64,000 nt of DNA from Aptenodytes patagonicus (Eukaryota > Chordata > Aves > Sphenisciformes > Spheniscidae). Shown piece by piece: positions 51,501-58,100 of the stretch (its first letter is position 1; every line of letters begins with the position of its first letter). The notes under the pieces are model-generated. The model made no database searches, was not told the origin of the DNA, and worked only from the letters and a program-made list of their open reading frames with translations. Made by a program: the position numbers and the translations under genes. The stretch covers positions 6,641,501-6,705,500 of the forward strand of contig NC_134963.1 in assembly GCF_965638725.1 (NCBI RefSeq), given 5' to 3'.

Positions 51501-54254
51501 TGCTACTTCTCTTTAGTTATTCCACGTTATAAATCCAATATTATTAGTGGTAACAAAAAAATGAAAGGCTTAGTCAAGCTTCAGTCAGACTATACAGCTT
51601 GGCTGGTGCACAGTTAATGAATCGAGTTACCTGTTACAAACATTCAAAAACACTGCGATTTTGCAAGTCACTATACATAACGAAAGGCACAGAAAACTGG
51701 ATAAAAATCAGGTAAATATGTACCTCAGATAATACAGATCTAAAAACATAACTTTGGTTCACTTTAAGCTTTACATTTCAAACCCACCCACTCTGACTAT
51801 CTAAAATCAACATTTAATGCTCACAAAAGTAGTTGGAACATAATGACTAGGAATGTCAGCCCAGGAAAAAGAAATTTTTTACTTATTCACAAAAAAATAA
51901 ATGGTTGAAGCAGAAGTGGGATAAGGCTAATACAAATATTAGGTGCTAAATACTATACAATCAATTGACAATTAAGAGACATTGGCTTTTGGTCATAACA
52001 TTTTCTGGACTAGTTTGAAGTGGTAATTTATAAAGTTAAAAATATCCATGTCATAGTTCACAGGAAAAAAAAAGTGTTAAAAATTAAGAAATAAAAATCT
52101 GTCTTGGCCAACATGGCTCTGAACATTATTTAGTACCCAGTACTTAATGGGCTTAATACCTTTTAATTCAGTGCTACCTATTAATATACAATTTCAGGGT
52201 TATCGGAAGAAAGGTGATCAAGACATATATTTCTTATATTAATCTTTGCTCATTCTTGATTCAAACATGCTCTTAACTTAACTCACTTGAACAGGTATCT
52301 CAACAGTAACTCCCCGATTCATCTATCCTCCTATTGGCACTTTAATTAACTAATGTAAAATGTTGGCATTCATGAAAAATGGTACCTGTTTGTTGATGTC
52401 AGCCACAGTATCATCCTGTAGGAACTCTGCTGGCACTTCCAATTTTACTAAGAAATGTGCCAGGTAAGCTCTTTTCTTGAGTTCATTGGTCCTCTGAAGA
52501 AGCCAATGTAAGACAGGATGAATTACAGGTTTGCTTCCAGTAACCAACCCTTGGCGAAATGCACTCCTATACGAAAACAACAAAAAGAAAATACCAATAA
52601 ATCTCAAACTAGAGAACACTGGCTTGGAACAAACAATTTGCAATGTTTTGACATTCCCTCTCCCCTTGCCTAATGATTTTCTTAATGCTGTTAAAAGAGA
52701 AAACACTCATGATGCCAGTTTGCTATTTATGATCCCGATTCTGCTACCTTGAGACAGATAAAAACCCCATAACACATCAAAAGGCTAAAGCCCGCAACAA
52801 CGACTCTTCCTTTTCTGCGATATTCTTCGGGAATAAAGGCAATCTGGGAAGAGTGTGGGTTTTCTGGGTTATAACCTGGCGCAGGAGGGTGCAATCCAGC
52901 CTCGGGCGGCTGGTCTGAAAGGCACGGGGAAGGGACTGACCCTGCCAGTCATGCGGCACCCTCTCCTGGCTGACTCCGCAATAGCAGCTGCTGCAGCAGG
53001 GCCCGAGGGGCAGCCTACAGCTGCAGGAGCCTTCTGCTGGTATCCCCTATACCATTCTCCACAGGGACAAGGGAGGAGCTGTCTTCAAGGCGTTACGCAT
53101 ATCCACTGGGATAGTCGAGGTCAAAAATACACACAACTACTGAATTAAAGGTTGTCACCATATAAGCTGTAAAACATGTTTTACCATGATTTGTAGACAA
53201 AACGATACTTACAAGTCTGATATACTTCCTGGAGGTTTGTATTTAAGGATACCAAGAAGACCCAACATTCTTTTAGCTGTTTGTTCTGGCAGCTCCTCTC
53301 TAATGTCAACAGCATGCTAAATAGTTAAAAAAAAAAAATTAATTATCCACTGTTTGTCCAAGTCATGTTAATTAACTAGCAACACTAAAAGAATTTACTT
53401 TATCCATTTATCACGATATGTCAATGAAGTGAGACGCTCCATACAGAACATCTTTTTTATCACCAAACTTCAGTTCTCTTCTAATGGATTTTTCTCCAAC
53501 ATGTGTACTCAGATAAATTTATTCTAGGTATACATTGTCTCTGCTCATGGGACCTCATTTATGCAGACAAACTGATTACTTCCACCAAGGAAGTCAGATA
53601 TCCAAGCACACCAAGGCACGTGTATCTGCGCCCCAGATGTGTGACCGATCCCTGCTGATCCTACACACACTTTTGGTAGCCTCAAAGGAGACAGATTCAA
53701 TATCTATTGCAACAGCTAAGTCATGAGGTTCAGTTCTTGATCAGTTCCTGCCCTGTGTATGTGTGCAAAACAGCCTGACTTTTGACTTAAGAAGACAGCG
53801 GCTGTCAGTATGAACCAAGATCTGTATCCCAAGGAAAAATACACAGTCATCAGTCTCTGGGGAACAGGGATCCAGTACCCCTGGCCCAAGAAACATTTGC
53901 TGGTTTGCCAAAAACACATAGATGTATAGACAGAAAGGATTCCTGCCAGGCACATTAATTTCCAGAAGATTCATACAAGCTGTTTTGGTAAACCAAACAT
54001 GCCACAAGATTATACAGAGCCAGACCTAAATAAAAGCAAATTTCTGTGTCAAGCCCATATAAGATGTTCGCAATTACACAGGTCTGAGCACGTCTGATTG
54101 CCTTCCTTACCTTTGGGTCAATCTCCCCCAGCACATCATTGAGCAGCTGCAACAGCTGCATTGACTCTAAGGAGTCAAACGTGATTAAATTGTAGTTCTT
54201 CCTGAAGGGTTCCTGATTGAGCTTCTCAACAATGAACTGGATTTGATCACTCAT
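12405..54254 (-). CDS. IFT81: IFT81, intraflagellar transport protein 81 (whole spliced gene, 18 coding exons)
   Basis: IFT81 is a core subunit of the IFT-B complex. It pairs with IFT74 through long coiled coils, and its N-terminal calponin-homology domain binds tubulin for delivery into cilia (family knowledge). Joining 18 exons, all with GT-AG introns and compatible phases, gives 676 codons with no stop, the length I recall for human IFT81. The product starts [20 protein letters not shown] and ends in GGKDRLVL. Residues 1 to about 126 (coding exons 1-3) form the CH domain, and the rest is charged, Glu/Lys/Gln-rich coiled coil. The ATG is chosen because family members begin here; it has A at -3, and a splice acceptor lies 21 nt upstream, so exon 1 is untranslated. 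The CpG-island promoter with an X-box lies immediately upstream. Nothing is broken or truncated. Confidence 0.98.
12588..13536 (-). other. IFT81: IFT81 intron between coding exons 17 and 18
   Basis: A 949-bp GT-AG intron (GTAAGA donor). No gene or repeat recognised inside. Confidence 0.9.
13537..13582 (-). CDS. IFT81: IFT81 coding exon 17 (residues 601-616)
   Basis: A 46-bp micro-sized exon. The acceptor is TATTTCCTTTAG and the donor is AAG|GTAAGA. It completes Arg601 with one base and encodes [15 protein letters not shown], matching the conserved EQYT...EQENLGK segment. It is entered in phase 2 and left in phase 0. Confidence 0.96.
16719..16740. repeat. Short perfect inverted repeat (hairpin-capable)
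   Basis: CATGTACAG, the 4-base loop CAGA, then CTGTACATG: two perfect 9-bp arms. It lies deep in an IFT81 intron. No known element is recognised, and the stem is short enough to be chance. Confidence 0.7.
17238..17258. repeat. 7-bp tandem repeat (CTAGGAT), three units
   Basis: Two exact CTAGGAT units followed by CTAGGAA. A minor slippage repeat in an intron. Confidence 0.8.
18427..18512 (-). CDS. IFT81: IFT81 coding exon 16 (residues 573-601, partial codon)
   Basis: The acceptor is CTTTATAG and the donor is CG|GTAAGT. It encodes [19 protein letters not shown], then DPQERRKAI plus two bases of Arg601. Coiled-coil region near the C-terminus, in the part of IFT81 reported to contact IFT25/IFT27 (family knowledge). 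The intron upstream of it is only 91 bp (18513-18603), the shortest in the gene. Confidence 0.97.
18604..18675 (-). CDS. IFT81: IFT81 coding exon 15 (residues 549-572)
   Basis: A 72-bp, phase 0-0 exon. The acceptor is TTGTACTACAG and the donor is AGG|GTAAGA. It encodes [20 protein letters not shown] followed by CMKR, matching the family segment EV..L.EEC.QEES.Y.Y.NCM. Confidence 0.97.
18676..20325 (-). other. IFT81: IFT81 intron between coding exons 14 and 15
   Basis: A 1,650-bp intron with a GTAAGA donor. It holds an AT-rich low-complexity stretch at about 19525-19600 and the second copy of the 18-mer at 19245-19262. No gene seen. Confidence 0.9.
19525..19600. repeat. AT-rich low-complexity tract
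   Basis: Alternating TATATA and poly-T blocks followed by two CCCTTATAT-like units. Simple sequence in an intron. Confidence 0.8.
20326..20412 (-). CDS. IFT81: IFT81 coding exon 14 (residues 520-548)
   Basis: An 87-bp, phase 0-0 exon. The donor is CAG|GTAAGA and the acceptor is CACATAAG. It encodes [20 protein letters not shown] then ESNRSTLEQ, nearly identical to the mammalian segment. Confidence 0.97.
20413..21437 (-). other. IFT81: IFT81 intron between coding exons 13 and 14
   Basis: A 1,025-bp intron with a GTTAGT donor. The small reading frames at 20467-20747 on both strands show no protein similarity I can identify. Confidence 0.9.
21438..21527 (-). CDS. IFT81: IFT81 coding exon 13 (residues 490-519)
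   Basis: A 90-bp, phase 0-0 exon. The acceptor is ACCTCCATCAG and the donor CAA|GTTAGT is weak. It encodes [20 protein letters not shown] then [10 protein letters not shown]. Coiled coil. Confidence 0.97.
21528..22658 (-). other. IFT81: IFT81 intron between coding exons 12 and 13
   Basis: A 1,131-bp intron with a weak GTGATT donor. It contains a run of about ten C residues followed by A-rich sequence around 22567-22587, a likely slippage-prone homopolymer. Confidence 0.9.
22659..22787 (-). CDS. IFT81: IFT81 coding exon 12 (residues 447-489)
   Basis: A 129-bp, phase 0-0 exon. The acceptor is GGGGTCTACAG and the donor is ATG|GTGATT. It encodes [20 protein letters not shown] followed by [20 protein letters not shown] and SEM. 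The [14 protein letters not shown] block is an IFT81 hallmark. Confidence 0.98.
22788..24736 (-). other. IFT81: IFT81 intron between coding exons 11 and 12
   Basis: A 1,949-bp intron with a GTAATG donor. No gene or obvious repeat seen. Confidence 0.9.
24737..24886 (-). CDS. IFT81: IFT81 coding exon 11 (residues 397-446)
   Basis: A 150-bp, phase 0-0 exon. The acceptor is CTCTCATTCCAG and the donor is TTG|GTAATG. It encodes [40 protein letters not shown] and [10 protein letters not shown]; the [13 protein letters not shown] block is strongly conserved in the family. Confidence 0.98.
24887..33371 (-). other. IFT81: IFT81 intron between coding exons 10 and 11 (largest)
   Basis: An 8,485-bp intron, donor GTATGC. 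AT-rich, with a dozen or so short reading frames on both strands and no recognisable domain, RNA gene or intact mobile element. An old, degraded repeat would need a library search to detect. Confidence 0.88.
33372..33518 (-). CDS. IFT81: IFT81 coding exon 10 (residues 348-396)
   Basis: A 147-bp, phase 0-0 exon. The acceptor is GATCATGCAG and the donor is GAG|GTATGC. It encodes [20 protein letters not shown], then [11 protein letters not shown] and, at its end, [12 protein letters not shown]. The reading frame stays open into both flanking introns, but the family alignment and splice sites define the exon. Confidence 0.98.
33519..35522 (-). other. IFT81: IFT81 intron between coding exons 9 and 10
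   Basis: A 2,004-bp intron with a GTAAGA donor. Apart from a 10-bp tandem duplicate (CCAACCTACT / CCAACCTACA) at 34001-34020, no feature is seen. Confidence 0.9.
35523..35618 (-). CDS. IFT81: IFT81 coding exon 9 (residues 316-347)
   Basis: A 96-bp, phase 0-0 exon. The acceptor is CTGTCTTGCAG and the donor is CAG|GTAAGA. It encodes [20 protein letters not shown] then [12 protein letters not shown], matching the family pattern INE.N..INQLIEK.MM..EPI..K.S.YRQQ. Confidence 0.98.
35619..38285 (-). other. IFT81: IFT81 intron between coding exons 8 and 9
   Basis: A 2,667-bp intron with a GTAAGT donor. It holds a G/T-rich low-complexity run at 38048-38101. No gene seen. Confidence 0.9.
38048..38101. 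repeat. GTTT-type simple repeat
   Basis: A run of GTTT/GTTTTT units ending in poly-T. Read on the minus strand it is an A-rich (AAAC)n tract, an ordinary intronic microsatellite. Confidence 0.85.
38286..38449 (-). CDS. IFT81: IFT81 coding exon 8 (residues 261-315)
   Basis: A 164-bp exon. The acceptor is TTGTTTTTAAG and the donor is AAG|GTAAGT. It begins with the last two bases of Ser261, then [40 protein letters not shown] and [14 protein letters not shown]. The LEEEI.FN.Y.VTEK and LQKVV.EPAM blocks match the family. Confidence 0.98.
41850..41875. repeat. A-rich / GAAAA simple repeat
   Basis: A poly-A run followed by AAGAAAAGAAAAGAAAG. Simple repeat in an intron. Confidence 0.8.
45690..45800. 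repeat. AT-rich tract with (GT)n
   Basis: Repeated ATATAAATATAT-like words ending in a GTGTGTGTGTGT run. A low-complexity intronic sequence. Confidence 0.75.
46433..46517 (-). CDS. IFT81: IFT81 coding exon 7 (residues 233-261, partial codon)
   Basis: An 85-bp exon. The acceptor is ATTCTCTCTCAAAAG and the donor is GAAA|GTAAGT. It encodes [20 protein letters not shown] then AVVDSKPE plus one base of Ser261. It matches the family block LFHA.QRLQR.Q.QLK.M....D.KPES. Confidence 0.97.
46518..47792 (-). other. IFT81: IFT81 intron between coding exons 6 and 7
   Basis: A 1,275-bp intron with a GTACTG donor. It contains the 21-bp tandem duplication at 46890-46931. No gene seen. Confidence 0.9.
46890..46931. 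repeat. 21-bp tandem duplication
   Basis: Two adjacent 21-base copies, each starting CTGAGTTGTC and ending CAGCAATCCA, differ at one base (A versus G at unit position 11). The length is a multiple of three, so a chance reading frame through it stays open, but it is intronic. Confidence 0.9.
47793..47903 (-). CDS. IFT81: IFT81 coding exon 6 (residues 196-232)
   Basis: A 111-bp, phase 0-0 exon. The acceptor is ACTTGCTGTAG and the donor is CAG|GTACTG. It encodes [20 protein letters not shown] then [17 protein letters not shown]: strongly charged coiled coil, matching the family. Confidence 0.98.
47904..48221 (-). other. IFT81: IFT81 intron between coding exons 5 and 6
   Basis: A 318-bp intron with a GTAATA donor. 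Nothing notable inside. Confidence 0.9.
48222..48287 (-). CDS. IFT81: IFT81 coding exon 5 (residues 174-195)
   Basis: A 66-bp, phase 0-0 exon. The acceptor is TACTTGGTAG and the donor is AGG|GTAATA. It encodes [20 protein letters not shown] then KR. Start of a long coiled coil. Confidence 0.98.
48288..49355 (-). other. IFT81: IFT81 intron between coding exons 4 and 5
   Basis: A 1,068-bp intron with a weak GTAAAA donor. No gene or clear repeat seen. Confidence 0.9.
49356..49445 (-). CDS. IFT81: IFT81 coding exon 4 (residues 144-173)
   Basis: A 90-bp, phase 0-0 exon. The acceptor is TTTCATCTTACAG and the donor is AGG|GTAAAA. It encodes [20 protein letters not shown] then [10 protein letters not shown], the linker and first coiled coil after the CH domain. 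Confidence 0.98.
49446..52385 (-). other. IFT81: IFT81 intron between coding exons 3 and 4
   Basis: A 2,940-bp intron with a GTACCA donor. AT-rich; no gene, RNA or mobile element recognised. Confidence 0.9.
52386..52566 (-). CDS. IFT81: IFT81 coding exon 3 (residues 83-143)
   Basis: A 181-bp exon. The acceptor is GTTGTTTTCGTATAG and the donor CAG|GTACCA is non-consensus. It completes Leu83, then encodes [40 protein letters not shown] and [20 protein letters not shown]. This is the C-terminal part of the CH domain; its basic stretch ([10 protein letters not shown]) is the kind of surface used to bind acidic tubulin tails (inference from family). The frame is open 47 codons upstream of the acceptor, but that part is intronic. 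Confidence 0.98.
52567..53212 (-). other. IFT81: IFT81 intron between coding exons 2 and 3, with GC-rich islet
   Basis: A 646-bp intron with a GTAAGT donor. Its central part, about 52855-53080, is markedly more GC-rich than neighbouring introns and contains CAGCTGCTGCAGCAGG. No reading frame in it is convincing. Confidence 0.88.
53213..53316 (-). CDS. IFT81: IFT81 coding exon 2 (residues 49-83, partial codon)
   Basis: A 104-bp exon. The acceptor follows a long T tract (...TTAACTATTTAG) and the donor is TT|GTAAGT. It encodes [20 protein letters not shown] then [14 protein letters not shown] plus two bases of Leu83. The [23 protein letters not shown] block is diagnostic of the IFT81 CH domain. 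Confidence 0.98.
53317..54110 (-). other. IFT81: IFT81 intron between coding exons 1 and 2
   Basis: A 794-bp intron with a GTAAGG donor. Short reading frames inside have no recognisable product. Confidence 0.9.
54111..54254 (-). CDS. IFT81: IFT81 coding exon 1 (residues 1-48, start codon)
   Basis: ATG at 54254-54252 begins [20 protein letters not shown], followed by [20 protein letters not shown] and VLGEIDPK, then AAG|GTAAGG. It is the N-terminal half of the calponin-homology domain. The start is fixed by family alignment. The exon extends 5' to 54275, where a strong acceptor (TCTTCTGTCTTTTCTGCAG) ends a 5'UTR intron, so the open frame running further upstream to 54461 is not coding. Confidence 0.98.
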
Positions 54255-54275
54255 AATCGTGTCCTGGAAAAACCT
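54255..54275 (-). other. IFT81: IFT81 5'UTR part of exon 2, with upstream splice acceptor
   Basis: 21 nt of leader between the acceptor and the ATG (AGGTTTTTCCAGGACACGATT). The polypyrimidine tract and CAG on its 5' side imply an untranslated first exon in the CpG island. A candidate donor for that exon reads CTGGCG|GTAGGG with its last base at 54529; this donor is inferred and weaker than the acceptor. Confidence 0.75.
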
Positions 54276-54616
54276 CTGCAGAAAAGACAGAAGAGATACC
54301 ACGAGGCCTCGGCGGGGAGAGGGAGCTGGGGGCTGCCGGGAGGGCCGGTGAAGGCACCACCTCAGCGAGGCCCACGGTAGCCCAGAGGCGGTGAGCTGGC
54401 ACCGGGCTCGGCGAGGCCCGGCGAGGCCCAGCCCGGCCGCCCCCTCAGCCCCGGGGGGCACCCCGCGGCCTACGAAGGGAGGTCCGGCCCCTCACGGAGG
54501 CTGCGGGGGGAGGCAGCCGGGCCCCTACCGCCAGCGGCAGCGCCCTGAGGCGGCGAGGCGGCTTCGTCCTTCGCCCCCCGCGCGGGCCGCCCCGGCCCTC
54601 CCGCGCGCGCCTCCCG

Positions 54617-54630
54617 GTTACCGTGGTAAC
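54617..54630. promoter_or_regulatory. Perfect palindromic X-box (RFX binding site)
   Basis: GTTACCGTGGTAAC matches the X-box consensus GTNRCC-NN-RGYAAC at every fixed position, and its two 6-bp half-sites are exact inverted repeats. RFX factors bind such sites upstream of ciliary genes. It lies about 90 nt upstream of the proposed untranslated-exon donor of IFT81 and is followed at 54632-54637 by a further half-site-like GTTGCC. Confidence 0.85.
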
Positions 54631-54655
54631 GGTTGCCAGGCCAGGGCGATGGCGT

Positions 54656-54663
54656 CACTTCCG
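54656..54663 (-). promoter_or_regulatory. ETS-family type site
   Basis: CACTTCCG, reverse complement CGGAAGTG, the classic GABPA/ETS core often found at CpG-island promoters. It overlaps a CGTCA half-CRE at 54654-54658. Motif match only. Confidence 0.5.
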
Positions 54664-54728
54664 ATGCTGCCGCGCGCTTCTGCCAACGCGCCGGAGCGGC
54701 TGGAAACCGGCCCGAGCGAGGGGGCGTC

Positions 54729-54740
54729 TGCGCATGCCCA
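54729..54740 (+). promoter_or_regulatory. NRF1-like site
   Basis: TGCGCATGCCCA resembles the NRF1 palindrome TGCGCATGCGCA with changes in the last part. Motif match only. Confidence 0.4.
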
Positions 54741-54750
54741 GAGCGGCGGC

Positions 54751-54774
54751 GGGGCTGAGCGGGGCGGGGGGGGG
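54751..54774 (+). other. G-quadruplex-capable G-tract cluster
   Basis: Two GGGG tracts separated by CTGAGC, then a single C and a run of nine G, giving four or more G-tracts on the plus strand inside the CpG island. Potential G-quadruplex by pattern only. Confidence 0.5.
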
Positions 54775-54805
54775 CGCGGTCTGTGGAGAGGCGCGGCCGC
54801 CTCGG

Positions 54806-54840
54806 CGGGACGGGACGGGACGAGACGGGACGGGACGGGC
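54806..54840. repeat. CGGGA pentamer tandem repeat
   Basis: Seven contiguous 5-bp units; the fourth is CGAGA and the last is CGGGC. A GC-rich microsatellite within the promoter island, potentially length-variable. Confidence 0.9.
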
Positions 54841-55190
54841 TCTCCCCTCCCGGCGGAGGGCGGATGTCCGCCCTCTCCTCGCTTGTTTCGCTGCCCTCGC
54901 AGCCGGCTGCGGCCTGAGGGGAGGCAACGCGGGGCAGGCCGCACCGGGAGGTCACCCGGCGGCGTCGCGGCCTGCCCCGGGCAGCCCTTCCCGCTGCGCC
55001 GCTTTGCCAATCCGGCGGGGCTCTGGGAAACTCAAATCTCCCCCCTTCCTGCCCCGAACTGGGCAGGAATCGGGATTTTTTATCCCCAGCTCCTGACCAG
55101 AGGGCAGCTGGTGGCGGTGCCACAGCAGCAGGCCGTGCCGCGCACCGTGGTGTGAGGCAGCAGGGGTAGGCACAGCACCGTGGCTAGACA

Positions 55191-58100
55191 TCAGATGGGT
55201 TTAGCAGGAGGGTAGGGGTCGATGCTGCTTTGCTGTGTGGGAAGCACGGCTGTGGTCGCTGTAGGTGATGCTGGGGCGTACGCTCCGTAGGCCAAGTCTC
55301 CGGTGTGGCTTCTTCACAGCACAAGTGCTCTTGATGCAAGGAACGGCAGAAATAGGTTTGAGATTCACCCTTTAAAGTATATACTTAGCTTTGCAGTTTC
55401 TTAAGAGGGAGGCTGTTGTCGCGTGTGTAGGAGATGTACAAACAGATTGATGCAGTTACCCAATTAAGATTTCTGGCAGTCTTCGACAGCATAAAGAGAT
55501 GTCAAGTGTAGCTGATGTACATATCAGGTGAATGGTTACTTCATTTCTTTGAAATGGAAAGATGCACAGCGGATCCCCATGAAACGGGAACGCCAGTCCT
55601 GTGCCCAGGCTTCATTGGGGGCAAATGGCAAATTTGTGTCCTCGGGGTTGAACATCAGTTGTCAGTGTGCCTCAAAGTAGCAATAAATATGTAGTGCTAG
55701 CTATGCTAAATCTGAAACAAGGACAGTAGCTTCAAAAATACCAAACAATCAAAAATAGACTATATATTAAGGTGAAACTTGTTCATGAAACGAGTATCTC
55801 TTGATCTGCAAGTTTTTTGTTGCAGATCCTTAAAAACCCATGTTTAGACCTTAAATAGGTGGATTTTGGAGCCTCTGCTATTGCAATTAGCTTCTTGGAT
55901 AGTCTTAGAATCCCATGTGAGTCCACAGATGATGGATTAAAATATGCAGTGAGTCATATTAAATTGGTGCCAATTGAAAGGCACAGGTTGTAAATCACTG
56001 CAGAATTTGATTCAGTAAATAGCAATCATAAATATAATACTTTGCAATTCTAAGCACTGCGTCTATCTTGGGTTAGCTCCTTCTTTCTGAGGAACAGAAA
56101 ATGCTTCATGAAATACTAATTTACTGGTCTTAACGGGAAGCCTGAAAAGTGACACTGCATTTGTGTCCTAGCTTTTAACTGGCTAACCTAAGTTACAGAG
56201 AGGATGGATGGGTTGCTTGTGATTGTGCATGAAAGCTGTGGCAGAGCCAGGAATATAATCCAAGTCTCCTGACTCCCGGATTTGAACTTTAAAACCAGAT
56301 CATGTTTCCTTTGTGCTTTCAGTCTGTATACTGACCTTTAGGAATCGTATTTACCTACAAGTTCCCAGAAGAGATCTACTTTCCCTTGACATGCTTTCCT
56401 GGTATCAATTACACTTTTCTTCTGATGAGTATTTTGAGCATATAGAATACACAGAGCAAATGAAAACGGTATTTCCTGTGGAGGCGCTGGGGGCCAGGTC
56501 TGCTCCCCGTAGACCACATTAATAGGTAATAGGAAGTGGTGGATGTGGGTCCACCACTTAATGCTAGAGAAACACTGTTTCTGTAAATACTGATACAGAT
56601 CCTTTCTTCAGACCTCGGTGCAGAGGAGAGAGCGATTGTGCCCACAGTGCTGAGGATGGAGAGGGATCTGTGCTAGGTACAGTGGGAGGGTGCTGCTCTG
56701 AGATTCTCCTTTACATCAGACTATTTCAGTCCCTACACCTTCCAAGAAGCAAAGGACTGTTCCCTGCTTCTCATGTCTCTGTAACATTAAAGAGGCAATA
56801 GATAAAGAAGAGGAAGGATGTCTGAAAATTTTAGAAAATGCCAAGATAAAAAGAAAAAAAGATGGTGAGATTGTTTTGCTCTGTCGTGGTGGAAAGCCAT
56901 GAAGTCTGATTGTTCCGACTCTCGGGGAAGGAGACCTCCATGACCAGACATCATCAGAACCGGACTGGCTGAGCTCCGGCTTGCTGGCCTCTTCGAAAGC
57001 TCAATTGATTGAAGGCAGGAGCAAAATCATACATCAGAGCCCAGTTCTATGGGAATTCCCAACCTGGGGAAAGCTTGGGGGATCCTGTGTCGTCTTTAAA
57101 GTTGTATGTTTTCATGATCCTTTCTTCCAGCGGTTTTGTGCTATTTGTATGTGCAGCCCAAAGTAGCCATACTGCTACCCCAGGCTGCCCGCCTGCTGCT
57201 TGCTATTTACAGTCTGTAGTGGTGTCTGAGTTTTCAAACTTACTGCTTAAAAACAATTAAGGTTTAGCTCAGTGTCTTGACCTCTGTATCACAACAGAAT
57301 CTTCACAGACATAAAAGAGATGATAGCTTTCAGTGCAGCCTTGGGTGAATATTGCAGGAAGCAGCTATTTGTTTGACACTTAACTTGTCTTCAGTTATCT
57401 TAGTTGGGGTGATGTGGTATCTGGATCAAGTCTTAGAGAACTGAAGGCCAGTGTTCATATATATATGTTGTATAATTCTGGGGGCATTTTCCAAATTCCC
57501 AAGTTAGTTTGCATGGAGAGTGATACAGGTTTTCAAGCAAAGTTTCCTAATGACATGAGAGTTACTGTAACAGCTCAGCCCTATAGTTCCATCCAGTTCC
57601 CTGGACAGGGCTTATGTTTTATATTGCTTGGGAAAGGCTTATGGTAGCTGCTTATTGAAAAGCTATCATGAAGAGGCAACGTGCGGAAGAAAGAGAATGG
57701 AGCCTGCAATCCAGAGCTCTTCAGATCTGCAGGCACGGCTTCATTACTCCCTCCTGACTTTCTCCTCCCTTTATAGCTACTGCCGCGTGGATGACTGCCT
57801 TGCAAAACTGTGAGAGAGCTCAACCATAGAGGCCAGCAAATCAGAGTGGAACGAAACCTGAGCAAATCAAAATCATGCTCCATGGGCGAAGAGAGATCAC
57901 CTTATATGGGAACATCATGGGCAAGAAGATGAATACGTCCGGCTGAGCTGCTGAGGTCAGATCCCAAACAGATGGAAGACGTTAATGTGAAAACAAGAGC
58001 ATTTAGGAAGAGAAGACAAGACTTACTTCTGCTTCGCTTATGCAATCTGGGTCCTCCTGTTTGTCTCTTTTATTACAAATATTGTTATGTGTATGTACAC

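Larger units (their letters stand above)
54300..55190. promoter_or_regulatory. CpG-island promoter at the 5' end of IFT81
   Basis: A sharp rise in G+C and CpG density against AT-rich surroundings, including a NotI-type octamer (GCGGCCGC) at 54793-54800. It covers the expected IFT81 start site, which lies to the left of the X-box. No TATA box is seen, as usual for housekeeping and cilium genes. Open frames in it on both strands (up to about 250 codons) arise from lack of stop codons in GC-rich DNA and are not called genes. It may also drive a transcript to the right. Confidence 0.9.

Noticed and set aside
52945..52975. Possible CTCF site in the intron 2 GC islet
   Set aside because: The best alignment has about four mismatches to the core motif, too weak to call.
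54275..54461. Upstream extension of the IFT81 first coding exon to an earlier start codon
   Set aside because: A strong splice acceptor lies at 54276-54277 and family members start at MSDQ; the extension is intron and promoter sequence.
54391..55155. Long open reading frames (about 130-254 codons) on both strands in the CpG island
   Set aside because: They overlap each other in several frames and are Arg/Pro/Gly/Ala-rich, the signature of GC-rich DNA lacking stop codons; no domain or family resemblance.
57628..57813. Candidate P2RX7 exon 1 (contains AIQSS)
   Set aside because: Spacing from tyrosine to the IQS-like motif is wrong, no hydrophobic membrane segment follows and no suitable donor is present.
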